Shown: positions 22,506-35,429, counted from the first letter of the stretch. The stretch: DNA of 64,000 bases from Limnohabitans sp. 2KL-51 (GCF_003063645.1 NZ_NESJ01000012.1:1-64000), one strand, 5' to 3'. The notes: generated by a model not told the origin, from the sequence alone. Translations and numbers: made by a program.

Positions 22506-24113
22506 ATGGCCTCATTTCCATCTGTTTTGCGCTCCCTTTTACCTTGTACGTGCTGCCTGTTTTTAGGGTTGTGCCTTCCTGTTTGGAGCCAAAATCAGGT
22601 GCCCAAAGACACGGAACTCCTGAGGCTGGCAGAACTTGAAACGCCACATGTACTGGCCAGTCTGAAAGAGCTTACAAGCCACGACTCTGGGACAGGACAA
22701 GCACAAGGCATGCTCAAAGTGGTGGAATGGATCGAGCAATTCGGACAGCAATTAGGGGCTCAAACAGAACGAATCACACCTTTCGCCAACGTGGTCGGGC
22801 CTAACGTGGCCTTGGTTTTCAAAGGTCAAGGCAAGCGTAATTTCCTCTTGATCGCGCACATGGATACGGTTTATCCACCCGGCACGGCTTCGGCCAAGCC
22901 GTTCCGTATTGAAGGTTCACGAGCCATTGCCCCTGGCATAGCGGACGACAAAGGGGGAATAGCCGTTTTTCTGCATGCGATGAAACTTCTCAAACAACGT
23001 GATTTCAAGGATTTCGGACAAATCACATTGCTTTTTACCAGCGACGAGGAGCGTGGATCATTGGGCTCGCGAGATCTGATCCGCCGACGTGCGCAAGAGC
23101 ATGATGTCGTGCTCAGTGGCGAGCCCACTGGTGTGGAAGAAATGATTGTTTTGGGCACTTCTGGCGTGGCCGGACTCTCGGTACGGATGGCGTCCTCTGG
23201 TCTGGGTGTGAGTCAGGACTCTCGTCCCCTCGAGGAACTGGCCGACATGATGCTTCGCACCCGCGAGGTGTCCGCGCAGGTTCCAGAGACGCGCATGAAT
23301 TGGACCCTTGTCAAAGCCGAAGATGCCCGGCGCCTTGATCGCATGCCCTCGCCCAATATGACGGCGACTTTTCGTGTTCAGGGCAAAGCTTCTCATGCGG
23401 GCGTCAATCCACACTTGGGTATCAATGCATTGACTGAAGCAGCTGACCTCATTCAACGTGTGGGGGCAAAGATTGCCCCCATTCCTGGTTTGACATGGCA
23501 TTGGCGTTCTTGGCAGGGTGGCATTGTGACCAACATCATTCCGAATGAGTCAACATTGGTGTTGGAGTTGTCTATTGGCGCTCAGGCTGATCGGGCAGAG
23601 ATTCTGAAAACCATTGCCAGTGCGGCTGAAAAAACTTGGCTTGCCGGCGCAAAAGTTCAAGTTGACTTCAAAGAAGCGCCTTTTCAAAGTTCGGACAGCT
23701 CGCCCACTGTTTTTGCCTCTGCGGACATGAGGGTGCCTGACGCACAGGCTTATGAGAGGCTGGCGCTGCGTGTACGCGAGCTCTTGAATGCCAAAAAATT
23801 CATAACAGCCCATGTCAACATTCAGTCTGGGCTTGGCTTTCCCGCCTACAACGCATCCGCTGAGGGTCGACAACTGGCTGAGTTGGCACGGACGATCTAT
23901 GCTGATCTGGGTGGGCGCTTGAGTTTGTTGCCTCGAACATACGGCGGTACCGATGCGGCATGGGCATCTCTGTCCGGCAAGCCGGTCATTGAATCTTTGG
24001 GTCTGCCCGGAGGAAATTACCACTCATCCGATGAGGAATTTGTGTTGATTGACCGAATTCCAAAGAGACTGGCGTTGGTTGCGGAACTGATTCGAACCAT
24101 TTCACGCCGTTGA
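22506..24113 (+). CDS. M20 family metallopeptidase (glutamate carboxypeptidase type)
   Basis: This 535-residue secreted zinc peptidase has an N-terminal signal peptide (core SLLPCTCCLFLGLCLPVWS). Metal-site motifs are visible: IAHMDTVYPPG, PGIADDKGG, TSDEERGS and SGEPTG. KASHAGVNPHLGINALTEAA belongs to the dimerisation lid. Family members such as CPG2 are about 415 residues and remove C-terminal glutamate from folates or peptides. The extra length comes partly from a stretch at about residues 225-290 that resembles the next 65 residues, suggesting an internal duplication. Substrate unknown. Confidence 0.82.
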   Translation: MASFPSVLRSLLPCTCCLFLGLCLPVWSQNQVPKDTELLRLAELETPHVLASLKELTSHDSGTGQAQGMLKVVEWIEQFGQQLGAQTERITPFANVVGPNVALVFKGQGKRNFLLIAHMDTVYPPGTASAKPFRIEGSRAIAPGIADDKGGIAVFLHAMKLLKQRDFKDFGQITLLFTSDEERGSLGSRDLIRRRAQEHDVVLSGEPTGVEEMIVLGTSGVAGLSVRMASSGLGVSQDSRPLEELADMMLRTREVSAQVPETRMNWTLVKAEDARRLDRMPSPNMTATFRVQGKASHAGVNPHLGINALTEAADLIQRVGAKIAPIPGLTWHWRSWQGGIVTNIIPNESTLVLELSIGAQADRAEILKTIASAAEKTWLAGAKVQVDFKEAPFQSSDSSPTVFASADMRVPDAQAYERLALRVRELLNAKKFITAHVNIQSGLGFPAYNASAEGRQLAELARTIYADLGGRLSLLPRTYGGTDAAWASLSGKPVIESLGLPGGNYHSSDEEFVLIDRIPKRLALVAELIRTISRR

Positions 24114-24164
24114 CCCTGTCATCAGCACGCAATCGAGCGCATGAAATCCCTATATCGGCACGGG

Positions 24165-24170
24165 TACAAT
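24165..24170 (+). promoter_or_regulatory. possible -10 box of guaB
   Basis: TACAAT lies 23 bases before the guaB start. A -35 box is weak (TGAAAT at 24142-24147), so only the -10 element is reasonably clear. Confidence 0.3.
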
Positions 24171-24189
24171 CCATTTTTTGGAGCCTTAG

Positions 24190-25662
<1,473 letters not shown>

Positions 25663-25680
25663 AACCTTTAACTGACCTCC

Positions 25681-25709
25681 AAGGCGTCTGCACCCCAGAC
25701 GCCTTTTCA
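25681..25709 (+). terminator. intrinsic terminator between guaB and guaA
   Basis: The arms AAGGCGTCTG and CAGACGCCTT pair perfectly around a 5-base loop and are followed by TTTTC. It would limit read-through from guaB into guaA. Confidence 0.85.
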
Positions 25710-25732
25710 TTTCTCAAAGAACGACGCCTGCC

Positions 25733-27346
25733 ATGCAGCACTCCAAAATCCTGATCCTTGACTTCGGCTCGCAAGTCACCCAGCTCATCGCCCGCCGCGT
25801 GCGCGAAGCGCATGTGTTTTGCGAAGTGCATCCTTGTGATGTGAGCAGCGACTGGGTGCGTGAATACGCCAAAGACGGCAACCTGAAGGGCGTGATCCTC
25901 TCAGGCAGCCACGCCAGCGTGTACGAGGTGGACGACAAAGCGCCCGATGCGGTGTTTGAGTTGGGCGTGCCGGTCTTGGGCATTTGCTACGGCATGCAGA
26001 CCATGGCCCAGCAGCTGGGTGGCAAGGTCGAGGCGGGCACCACACGCGAGTTTGGCTACGCCGAAGTCCGTGCCCACGGCCACACCGAATTGCTCAAAGG
26101 CATTGAAGACTTCGCCACACCCGAAGGCCACGGCATGCTCAAGGTCTGGATGAGCCACGGCGACAAGGTCACGGCCATGCCTGCCGGCTTCAAGGTCATG
26201 GCCTCGACCCCTGCTTGCCCGATTGCGGGCATGGCCGACGAGGCCCGCCGCTTTTACGCGGTGCAGTTCCACCCCGAAGTCACGCACACCGTGCAGGGCC
26301 AGGCGCTGCTCAACCGCTTTGTGCTCGACATCTGCCAGGCCCGCCCTGACTGGATCATGGGCGACTACATCGAAGAAGCCGTCGAAAAAATCCGCGAGCA
26401 AGTGGGCGACGAAGAAGTCATCCTCGGCTTGTCGGGCGGTGTGGATTCCTCCGTTGCCGCCGCACTGATCCACCGCGCCATTGGCGACAAACTCACCTGC
26501 GTGTTTGTGGACCACGGCCTGTTGCGCCTGAACGAGGGCGACATGGTCATGGAGATGTTCGTTGGCAAACTGCACGCCAAAGTCATCCGTGTCGATGCCA
26601 GCGATTTGTTCCTAGGCAAGTTGGCGGGCGTGAGCGAGCCCGAAGCCAAGCGCAAGATCATCGGTGGCTTGTTTGTGGACGTGTTCAAAGAGCAGGCTGC
26701 GAAATTGAAAGCCGGCGACGGTGGCCACAAGGGGGCGACCTTTTTGGCTCAAGGCACGATTTACCCCGACGTCATTGAAAGCGGCGGTGCCAAGAGCAAG
26801 AAAGCCGTCACCATCAAGAGCCACCACAACGTGGGCGGTTTGCCCGAACAACTGGGCCTCAAACTGCTGGAGCCCCTGCGCGAACTGTTCAAAGACGAAG
26901 TTCGCGAACTCGGCGTGGCACTGGGCTTGCCCCGCGAGATGGTCTACCGTCACCCCTTCCCAGGCCCAGGCTTGGGCGTGCGCATTTTGGGCGAAGTCAA
27001 AAAAGAATACGCCGACCTGCTGCGCCGCGCGGACGCGATTTTCATCGAAGAGCTGCGCAACTTCACCGACGAATCGGGCAAAACTTGGTACGACCTGACC
27101 AGCCAAGCCTTCACCGTTTTCTTGCCAGTCAAGAGCGTGGGCGTGATGGGCGACGGCCGCACCTACGACTATGTGGTGGCACTGCGTGCCGTTCAAACCA
27201 GCGACTTCATGACGGCTGATTGGGCCGAGTTGCCTTATGCGCTGCTCAAAAAAGTCTCTGGCCGCATCATCAACGAAGTGCGCGGCATCAACCGGGTGAC
27301 TTACGACGTGAGCTCTAAACCACCGGCCACCATCGAGTGGGAATGA
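25733..27346 (+). CDS. guaA: GMP synthase (glutamine-hydrolysing)
   Basis: GuaA aminates XMP to GMP using glutamine and ATP. The 537 residues contain an N-terminal class I amidotransferase (catalytic Cys in [14 protein letters not shown]; His and Glu in [10 protein letters not shown]). The ATP-pyrophosphatase domain has the P-loop [13 protein letters not shown], and the C-terminal dimerisation domain ends with [19 protein letters not shown] and TIEWE. It directly follows guaB and its terminator. Confidence 0.97.
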   Translation: MQHSKILILDFGSQVTQLIARRVREAHVFCEVHPCDVSSDWVREYAKDGNLKGVILSGSHASVYEVDDKAPDAVFELGVPVLGICYGMQTMAQQLGGKVEAGTTREFGYAEVRAHGHTELLKGIEDFATPEGHGMLKVWMSHGDKVTAMPAGFKVMASTPACPIAGMADEARRFYAVQFHPEVTHTVQGQALLNRFVLDICQARPDWIMGDYIEEAVEKIREQVGDEEVILGLSGGVDSSVAAALIHRAIGDKLTCVFVDHGLLRLNEGDMVMEMFVGKLHAKVIRVDASDLFLGKLAGVSEPEAKRKIIGGLFVDVFKEQAAKLKAGDGGHKGATFLAQGTIYPDVIESGGAKSKKAVTIKSHHNVGGLPEQLGLKLLEPLRELFKDEVRELGVALGLPREMVYRHPFPGPGLGVRILGEVKKEYADLLRRADAIFIEELRNFTDESGKTWYDLTSQAFTVFLPVKSVGVMGDGRTYDYVVALRAVQTSDFMTADWAELPYALLKKVSGRIINEVRGINRVTYDVSSKPPATIEWE

Positions 27347-27349
27347 CAG

Positions 27350-27372
27350 AAAAGGCACCTTCGGGTGCTTTT
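27350..27372 (+). terminator. intrinsic terminator after guaA
   Basis: AAAAGGCACC pairs with GGTGCTTTT around the stable tetraloop TTCG and is followed by CTTTT. It lies directly after the guaA stop. Confidence 0.88.
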
Positions 27373-27391
27373 CTTTTGGTACAGTCTTTGC

Positions 27392-29382
<1,991 letters not shown>

Positions 29383-29402
29383 TGCATGCAACGGTCTTTG
29401 TC

Positions 29403-29487
29403 CCTGTAGGAGCCCACCCCTGTGGGCGATTTTGGGTACACACCCACAGCATGCCATCGCCCACGGGGAGGGTTCCCACAACAAAGG
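29403..29487. repeat. REP-like palindromic intergenic repeat
   Basis: The 181-base gap between the tadA fusion and ldcA holds CCTGTAGGAGCCCACCCCTG near 29404 and a second unit CGCCCACGGGGAGGG near 29458. GTGGGCGA and TCGCCCAC pair across the gap. It resembles extragenic palindromes of this bacterial group. Confidence 0.5.
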
Positions 29488-29563
29488 CCGGGATTTTGCC
29501 TATCAGCTGTCTGTATGCCCAACATAACCACAGCGTCGCATCAGCCCTATTCAACTCAAAATC

Positions 29564-30475
29564 ATGGCCCACATTTACATTTTTTCTCCTTCAAGTGCAG
29601 TACGCGACAAAGCCGCTTTTCGCCGTGGCGTGAAGCGCCTGAAAGCCCAAGGGCATGAGGTCGAAGTGGACGAAGCTGCATTGGCCAGCCACATGCGTTT
29701 TGCAGGGGACGACGCGACCCGCATCGCAGCCATCACCCGCGCTGCAGCTAGCGGGGCCGATGTGGCGCTCATCTCGCGCGGAGGCTATGGCCTCACGCGC
29801 ATCCTGCCCGCCTTGCCCTACAAACAGATCGCCAAAGCCATCGATGGCGGCACGCAGTTTGTAGGTTTGAGTGATTTCACCGCTTTCAACCAAGCCGTGT
29901 ATGCCAAGACCGGCCGCATCAGCTGGCAAGGCCCAGCATTGGGCGCGGATTTTGGCCCAAACGAAGAACCCGACGACATCATGCAAGCCTGCTTTGACGA
30001 CCTGCTGCTCGAGCAAGGGGAGGGAACAGGCTGGCAATTGCCCAAGGCTGAAGCAGAGCGGCGCGTGCTGGTCAAAGACGCGCAGCTTTGGGGCGGCAAC
30101 CTCACGGTGTTGTCCTCTCTGCTGGGCACGCCGTACTTCCCGCAAGTCAAGGGTGGCGTGCTCTTTCTTGAGGATGTGGGCGAGCACCCTTACCGCATCG
30201 AACGCATGCTCACGCAGCTGCTGCACGCGAGTGTATTGGCCCAGCAGAAGGCGGTTTTGATCGGGCAATTCACCAACTTCAAGCTGGTGCCCACGCACGA
30301 CAAAGGCTTCAAGCTGGCCACCGTGGTCGAGTGGTTGCGCAGCCAGATCAAGGCTTCGGTGCTCACCGGCTTGCCCTTTGGCCATGTCGCAACCAAGGTG
30401 CTGCTGCCCGTTGGCGCCAAGGTGGACCTTGTCACCGAAGGGCGTGACGCGCTGATGGTTTGGGGCCACATTTGA
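29564..30475 (+). CDS. ldcA: LD-carboxypeptidase (S66 family)
   Basis: S66 peptidases cleave the L,D bond of the tetrapeptide in peptidoglycan turnover in the cytoplasm. The 303-residue protein shows IYIFSPSSAVRDK near the N-terminus, the family segment ALISRGGYGLTRILPAL and the nucleophile-like VGLSDFTAFNQAVY. FGHVATKVLLPVGAKVDL near the C-terminus is also typical. It follows the dehalogenase fusion after a repeat-bearing gap and precedes the acylase gene. Confidence 0.87.
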   Translation: MAHIYIFSPSSAVRDKAAFRRGVKRLKAQGHEVEVDEAALASHMRFAGDDATRIAAITRAAASGADVALISRGGYGLTRILPALPYKQIAKAIDGGTQFVGLSDFTAFNQAVYAKTGRISWQGPALGADFGPNEEPDDIMQACFDDLLLEQGEGTGWQLPKAEAERRVLVKDAQLWGGNLTVLSSLLGTPYFPQVKGGVLFLEDVGEHPYRIERMLTQLLHASVLAQQKAVLIGQFTNFKLVPTHDKGFKLATVVEWLRSQIKASVLTGLPFGHVATKVLLPVGAKVDLVTEGRDALMVWGHI

Positions 30476-30538
30476 TACAGCATCAAAGCCTGAACAGGCG
30501 AGACCAGAGGCGTGCGCAACGCCCACCCGGAGACACAC

Positions 30539-33016
30539 ATGAAATGGATCGCTCGACTTTTCTTATTTCTGCTTTGCGCCGTGTTGGCGGCAGGCGGTGT
30601 GTCGGCGGTGCACTTGATGCGCAGCTTGCCCCAACTCGACGGACAACTTAAGCTGGTGGGGTTGAGTGCCCCGGCCACCATCAGCCGCGATGATGCGGAT
30701 GTCACACGCATCGAAGGCGCTACCGCCCTGGACACCTGGCGTGCGATGGGCTTTGTGCACGCGCAAGAACGCGGCTGGCAACTCGAATTCAACCGCCGCC
30801 TGATGCGTGGCGAGTTGTCTGAAATTTTGGGTGTGGCCACTTTGGACACCGACAAACTCATGCGCACGCTGGGCATCATTGGCATGGCCCAAAAACAGTT
30901 GAAGGGTTTATCACCCGCAACGCAAGCGGCCCTGCAGGCTTACAGCGAGGGCATTCAGAACGCTTGGGCTAGCGGTGCTGTGCGGCCATCGCCTGAATTC
31001 AAACTGCTCGGCACCTTGGCTGGTGGCCCCAAAGGCCAGGCTTGGTCGCCCGAAGACAGCCTGGGCTGGGCGCTGATGATGGCGCTTGATCTGGGCGGCA
31101 ACTGGGGGCAAGAATTCGCCCGTTTGTCGTCCTCGCAGGTCTTGAATAACGATCAACTGTGGCAACTCCTACCGCCTTACCCGGGTGAAAAACCCGCCAC
31201 CGCAGTGGACCTGCCGGCCTTGTATGCCGAGCTGGGTGTGTACGCCCCCAAGGACAAAATCGCTTCGACCAGCGAGCCTGCTCCCAAAGCCTTGGCCCAA
31301 TGGTCAGCCGACTGGGTGCGTGATGTCGGTATTCTTGAAGGCAAGGGCAGCAACAACTGGGTAGTGCCCGGCAGTCGCACCTTCAGCGGCAAACCCTTGC
31401 TGGCCAATGACCCGCATCTGGCTTTGAGTTCACCGGCCATCTGGTATTTCGCGCACCTCAAAGCGCCTGCGGGCGTATTGCCCGGTGGACAAAAACACCC
31501 CGCGCTGGATGTGATCGGGGCCACCTTGCCCGGTTTGCCTTTTGTGGTGCTGGGTCGCACCCAAGGTGTGGCTTGGGGTTTCACCAACACAGGCCCGGAC
31601 GTTCAGGACCTTTACCTAGAACAACTGGACGCGTCCAAACCGGGACAATACCGCACTCCCACTGGCTGGGCCGCATTTGAAGAGCGCGCCGAAACCATCC
31701 GAGTCAAAGGGCAGGGCGATGTGACCCTCCAAGTGCGCAACTCACGGCATGGGCCAGTCATCAGCGATGTGCAACCGCAATACGGCAAGCTCATCAACGT
31801 CCAGCGCTACGCCGTTAGTTTGCGCTGGTCAGCCTTGACCGAGGACAACAAAACCGTTGAATCGGGCATGTTGACCAACTGGGCGCAAACCGTGCCTGAA
31901 CTTCAAAAGGCATTCAACGACAACCATGCGCCCATGCAAAGCGTGGTTATGGCCGATACGCTTGGCGAAGTGGCGTTTCAGGCCGTGGGCAAACTGCCCA
32001 TGCGTTCGCCAAAAAATGACATCCGGGGTGTCGCGCCGGCCCCCGGCTGGTTGGCCCAATACGATTGGACCGGCTGGTTACCCGCGAACCAAAACCCCGC
32101 TTTGAACCGCGACACCATTGAAGCGAAAGGCTGGCACGCTACCGCCAACCAGAACATCTTGCCGCCAAGTTACGCACATTTTGTAGGCGGCGACTGGACC
32201 ACGCCCGAGCGCTTTGATCGCATTGAGCAGTTGTTGGCTGCTCGCCCCAAGCACAGTCGTGAAAGCCTGCAAGCCATTCAAAATGATGTCACATCGTTGG
32301 GTGCCAAAGCGTTACTGCCAGTGGTGATGACGGCCAATCCGCAACACTCGCTGGGTAATCAGGCCCTGAAAATGCTCGGCACTTTTGATGGCCAAATGAC
32401 AGCGGACAGCGCCGCTGCTCTGGTCTTCAACGTATGGGCCGATGAATTGACGCGTGGTTTGCTGGTGCCGCATTTGGGTGCCGATCGGTTCAAAGCCCTG
32501 TACGGAAAACGCCATTTTCGCGCTGCGGTTGAAGGCATCCTGAAACGCTCTGACGCTTTTTGGTGTGGTGCTGCTGGTTGCCCAGCGCAAGTGTCTGCGG
32601 CGCTCGACCGTGCCTTGACCCGCATTGCCGCCCAACAAGGCAAGGACATGCGCACCTGGCGCTGGGGTGCTTGGCACCCGGCCATCAGCAGCCACAAGCC
32701 TTTTGGGAAAGTGCCTTTGCTCAACACCCTGTTTGATGTGCGCACCGAAAGTGCTGGGGACTTGTTCACCGTGAACGTTGGTCAGTACTGGGCAAACGAC
32801 CTCAAGGAACCCTTTGCCAACCGCCATGCGGCTTCCATGCGCGCGGTGTATGACTTGTCCGATCCTGAGCGATCTGTCTTCATTTACCAAACTGGACAAT
32901 CAGGTCACATTTTTGATAACCGAAGCCGCTCGATGGCCAGTGATTGGGCTGCGGGCCATTACCGCCCGCTGCAACAAAAAAGCACGTCTGTTCACAGTTT
33001 GGTGCTGACACCCTGA
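30539..33016 (+). CDS. penicillin acylase family protein (Ntn hydrolase)
   Basis: This 825-residue protein has an N-terminal signal/membrane segment (WIARLFLFLLCAVLAAGGVS). Family members are exported precursors that cut themselves into alpha and beta chains; the beta chain would begin with the serine in EGKGSNNWVVPGSRT. LLANDPHLALSSPAIWYFAH and GVAWGFTNTGPDVQDLY are typical beta-chain motifs. Known substrates include beta-lactam side chains and acyl-homoserine lactones, but specificity cannot be predicted. The start at 30539 skips nine residues that are not part of the signal peptide. It is the last chromosomal gene before the transposon. Confidence 0.87.
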   Translation: MKWIARLFLFLLCAVLAAGGVSAVHLMRSLPQLDGQLKLVGLSAPATISRDDADVTRIEGATALDTWRAMGFVHAQERGWQLEFNRRLMRGELSEILGVATLDTDKLMRTLGIIGMAQKQLKGLSPATQAALQAYSEGIQNAWASGAVRPSPEFKLLGTLAGGPKGQAWSPEDSLGWALMMALDLGGNWGQEFARLSSSQVLNNDQLWQLLPPYPGEKPATAVDLPALYAELGVYAPKDKIASTSEPAPKALAQWSADWVRDVGILEGKGSNNWVVPGSRTFSGKPLLANDPHLALSSPAIWYFAHLKAPAGVLPGGQKHPALDVIGATLPGLPFVVLGRTQGVAWGFTNTGPDVQDLYLEQLDASKPGQYRTPTGWAAFEERAETIRVKGQGDVTLQVRNSRHGPVISDVQPQYGKLINVQRYAVSLRWSALTEDNKTVESGMLTNWAQTVPELQKAFNDNHAPMQSVVMADTLGEVAFQAVGKLPMRSPKNDIRGVAPAPGWLAQYDWTGWLPANQNPALNRDTIEAKGWHATANQNILPPSYAHFVGGDWTTPERFDRIEQLLAARPKHSRESLQAIQNDVTSLGAKALLPVVMTANPQHSLGNQALKMLGTFDGQMTADSAAALVFNVWADELTRGLLVPHLGADRFKALYGKRHFRAAVEGILKRSDAFWCGAAGCPAQVSAALDRALTRIAAQQGKDMRTWRWGAWHPAISSHKPFGKVPLLNTLFDVRTESAGDLFTVNVGQYWANDLKEPFANRHAASMRAVYDLSDPERSVFIYQTGQSGHIFDNRSRSMASDWAAGHYRPLQQKSTSVHSLVLTP

Positions 33017-33196
33017 ACCCATCATCTTCAATGATCTGATCGCACAGTGATCATGTGGGTCTCGATGTCGATCAGATTTCCCCATGGTCATTTTAGCGAT
33101 GTGTAGGGTGTTGCTGGATCATGATCACTTTACATAATATACATCGTATGCAACTAAAGACGTGATGATCTTGCCAAATGCAACCGATGGGATCGG
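33017..33196. other. intergenic gap between acylase gene and transposon end
   Basis: This AT-richer stretch of 180 bases holds no supported gene. GATCATGATCA-like palindromic words occur near 33115. It is chromosomal flank left of the transposon. Confidence 0.5.
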
Positions 33197-33272
33197 TCAC
33201 ACAAGTAAAGTTGACGCTACTTTCCAAGTAAAGTTATAGCTACTCACATATTCCAAGTAAAGTTGACGCTAT
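33197..33272 (+). repeat. left-end transposase-binding repeats (three copies)
   Basis: Copies lie at 33197-33220 (CACACAAGTAAAGTTGACGC), 33221-33243 (TTTCCAAGTAAAGTTATAGC) and 33250-33272 (ATTCCAAGTAAAGTTGACGC), all in the same direction. The first two abut and the third follows after 6 bases. Confidence 0.9.
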
Positions 33273-33318
33273 CAAGGACTGGTGATTTGGCAAGACCAAA
33301 ACGTTGATGTGCTAACTT

Positions 33319-34218
33319 CTATCCGATTACGCTTCGTACGGCTTTGTTCTTTGCTGCAGATTTGAGTTTTTTGGGTTGCATGTCGTTGATGCGTGCAAGA
33401 TAACCTGATGCGCGCTCTGATAGCTGCGTGTTTTGCATCCTCAGCTCGTGCAGTTGCTTGGTCAAATTTCCTGCCACTTCCAGAGCCTCACTTTGATGTC
33501 GTATCTGCTTCTTTTTTTCAATCTCCACCTCTGCCTGTAATTTTTTTACTTGTTGGCGCTCGCGATCAATCTCCGCCATCAGTCTTCGTTCTGAAGACAC
33601 AAACTGTGCCTGAAGCGCTTGGATTTCAGCGCTGTGAGACCGCAGTTGCGCATCGTGACGGCGACGCTCCTCATTGCCTTCGGCAACTTGCTGTTGAAGC
33701 GCCAGACGCGATGATGTGAGTTCCTCATCCTTCTTGTTCACAAGCATTTGAAGCTTATGCGCTTGACCTTGTGTTTCGGCATGCTTCAGTTCAAGCGCAT
33801 CAAGGGCTTGCTTTAATTCTGATGCCTTCTGCGTGAACGCTCCACGCTCAGCTTCAATTTCAGCAAGCACCGTCGTCATTTGCTGTTCTTGCTGACTTGC
33901 TTTGTTCGCTAAATCTGCTTTTGATGCTTCAAAAGTACTGTGAGCCTCCTGCAAAGCGCTTTTCCAGAGGGTTTTCATGGCTACTTGCACAGTAGCTGGC
34001 AATTCGCTTGTTTTATCGGATTCACCCGTTGGTCCTCTCAAACGCTCTCCCAATGAAGAAAACCAGACCTCCAGCATCGGGCCCACGGTGTTGGGCGATC
34101 CACGGCCCAATTTCATGCGAACACGTTCGATGGTCGGTTTGAGTTGCTCACTGAGCAATTCGTCGGCTGCGCCGTTGACATCGGCTTGCTGAACACCTCT
34201 TGGACTTTTAACTTGCAT
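33319..34218 (-). CDS. KfrA/TnpT-like coiled-coil DNA-binding protein
   Basis: The 299-residue protein has an N-terminal KfrA_N-like domain (ADELLSEQLKPTIERVRMKL, then GRGSPNTVGPMLEVWFSSLG) followed by a long coiled coil rich in Glu, Gln, Lys and Ala (about residues 90-280). It is divergent from a tyrosine recombinase with 118 bases between. The same layout, coiled-coil TnpT plus recombinase TnpS, resolves cointegrates in Tn4651-type transposons. I infer that this protein binds the intergenic site and helps resolution. A plasmid-partition KfrA role is the alternative, less likely inside a transposon. Confidence 0.72.
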   Translation of the reverse strand: MQVKSPRGVQQADVNGAADELLSEQLKPTIERVRMKLGRGSPNTVGPMLEVWFSSLGERLRGPTGESDKTSELPATVQVAMKTLWKSALQEAHSTFEASKADLANKASQQEQQMTTVLAEIEAERGAFTQKASELKQALDALELKHAETQGQAHKLQMLVNKKDEELTSSRLALQQQVAEGNEERRRHDAQLRSHSAEIQALQAQFVSSERRLMAEIDRERQQVKKLQAEVEIEKKKQIRHQSEALEVAGNLTKQLHELRMQNTQLSERASGYLARINDMQPKKLKSAAKNKAVRSVIG

Positions 34219-34336
34219 CGCCCTGCTCCTTGCTGTAAATTTACCAACGATAAGAGATATTTATCGTGATTTAAAGGATAAAAAGATAAATAATCTTACA
34301 TGCTATGTAAGATTTCTTCAAAGAAATAAGCCGCCC
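34219..34336. promoter_or_regulatory. candidate resolution site with two palindromes
   Basis: Between the divergent genes are CGATAA/TTATCG (34248-34266, 7-base spacer) and AATCTTACAT/ATGTAAGATT (34292-34314, perfect 10-bp arms around GCT). Several GATAA words lie between them. The second palindrome has the size of a tyrosine-recombinase core, while the first and the repeats could bind the coiled-coil protein. It must also hold both promoters. AT content is clearly higher than in the neighbouring genes. Confidence 0.55.
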
Positions 34337-35416
34337 ATGAACTTGCGCCTGCCCACGCTCAAAAATACACCCGCCCTGGAGCCAGAGGCTCTGAGCGAAG
34401 TCACCCAACGCGCCGTCGAAGATCTGCTGCGCGAAGGTGAATCAAAAAACACCCTCATCAGCTACCGCAGCGCCTTGCGCTACTGGGCCGCATGGTTTGG
34501 TGCACGCTACGGCCGACAAATACAGCTGCCCGTGCCCACCGCCTGTGTGCTCCAGTTTGTCGTCGACCACGCGGATCGAACCACCGACAAAGGCCTGGCG
34601 CACGAGCTGCCCATCGAGATCGATCAAGCCCTGGTGAAATCCGGCTTCAAAGGCAAACTCGGCGCACTCGCACACAACACCCTGATTCACCGAATTGCGG
34701 TCCTGTCCAAAGCCCACCAAATTGGCGAGTTCAAAAACCCTTGCCACGACCCCAAAGTGCGCGAGCTTCTCTCCCGCACCCGCAAGGCCTACGCCAAGCG
34801 GGGTGCCCTCCCCCGCAAAAAAGACGCCCTCACCAAAGAGCCTCTTCAAGCCATCTTGCAAACGTGCGATGACTCAGTCATCGGCATCCGCGATAGAGCA
34901 CTGATCTTGTTCGCCTGGTCCAGTGGCGGGCGCAGGAGATCCGAGGTGGCCAGCGCAGACATGCAGTTTTTAAAACGCACCGGCCCCGATGCCTATCTCT
35001 ACAACTTGGCGTTCTCCAAAACGAACCAAGCCGGCGCAGAACGCGCTGAAAACCACAAACCCATTTTCGGGCTCGCAGCGCAAGCCCTCTCGGCATGGCT
35101 CACCGTCAGCCACATCACCAGCGGGGCGATTTTCCGAAGAGTGCGCAAAGGCGGTCACATCGGTGAAGCGCTCTCCCCTGCCGCTGTCAAAGATATCGTT
35201 AAAAAGCGATGCTTGTTGGCAGGCATTGACGGCAACTATGCCGCCCACTCCCTGCGCTCAGGGTTCGTGACAGAGGCAGGCTTGCAAAACGTTCCCCTCG
35301 CTCAGACCATGGCCATGACGGGGCACCACAGCGTCTCCACCGTGTTGGGTTATTTCCGCATCACACAAGAGGCTGAGGTGACAGACCTTATGAGAGATGC
35401 GCGCCCCAACACTTGA
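34337..35416 (+). CDS. tyrosine site-specific recombinase (TnpS/integrase-like)
   Basis: The 359-residue protein has an N-terminal SAM-like core-binding domain (LREGESKNTLISYRSALRYW) and a C-terminal catalytic domain. Active-site residues are visible: Arg in SSGGRRRSEVASADM, Lys in LAFSKTNQ, HxxR in AAHSLRSGFVTEAG, His in MTGHHSVSTV and nucleophile Tyr in LGYFRI. Its position at the transposon's left end beside a KfrA/TnpT-like gene suggests a cointegrate resolvase and not a phage integrase. An IS21-type unit begins 14 bases after its stop and leaves the gene intact. Confidence 0.82.
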   Translation: MNLRLPTLKNTPALEPEALSEVTQRAVEDLLREGESKNTLISYRSALRYWAAWFGARYGRQIQLPVPTACVLQFVVDHADRTTDKGLAHELPIEIDQALVKSGFKGKLGALAHNTLIHRIAVLSKAHQIGEFKNPCHDPKVRELLSRTRKAYAKRGALPRKKDALTKEPLQAILQTCDDSVIGIRDRALILFAWSSGGRRRSEVASADMQFLKRTGPDAYLYNLAFSKTNQAGAERAENHKPIFGLAAQALSAWLTVSHITSGAIFRRVRKGGHIGEALSPAAVKDIVKKRCLLAGIDGNYAAHSLRSGFVTEAGLQNVPLAQTMAMTGHHSVSTVLGYFRITQEAEVTDLMRDARPNT

Positions 35417-35429
35417 AGCTCAACTGGGG

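Noticed and set aside
33189..33194. GGGATC as the target duplication of the large transposon
   Set aside because: The copies lie 2 and 3 bases outside the aligned ends, so the distances differ; it is noted only as a candidate.
33197..33272. CRISPR-like reading of the short repeats
   Set aside because: Only three copies, with no unique spacers of constant length, and they match inverted copies at the other end; they are transposon ends.
33319..35416. KfrA plus integrase as a plasmid or integrative-element backbone
   Set aside because: No replication, partition or conjugation genes are present and the pair lies inside the Tni transposon ends.
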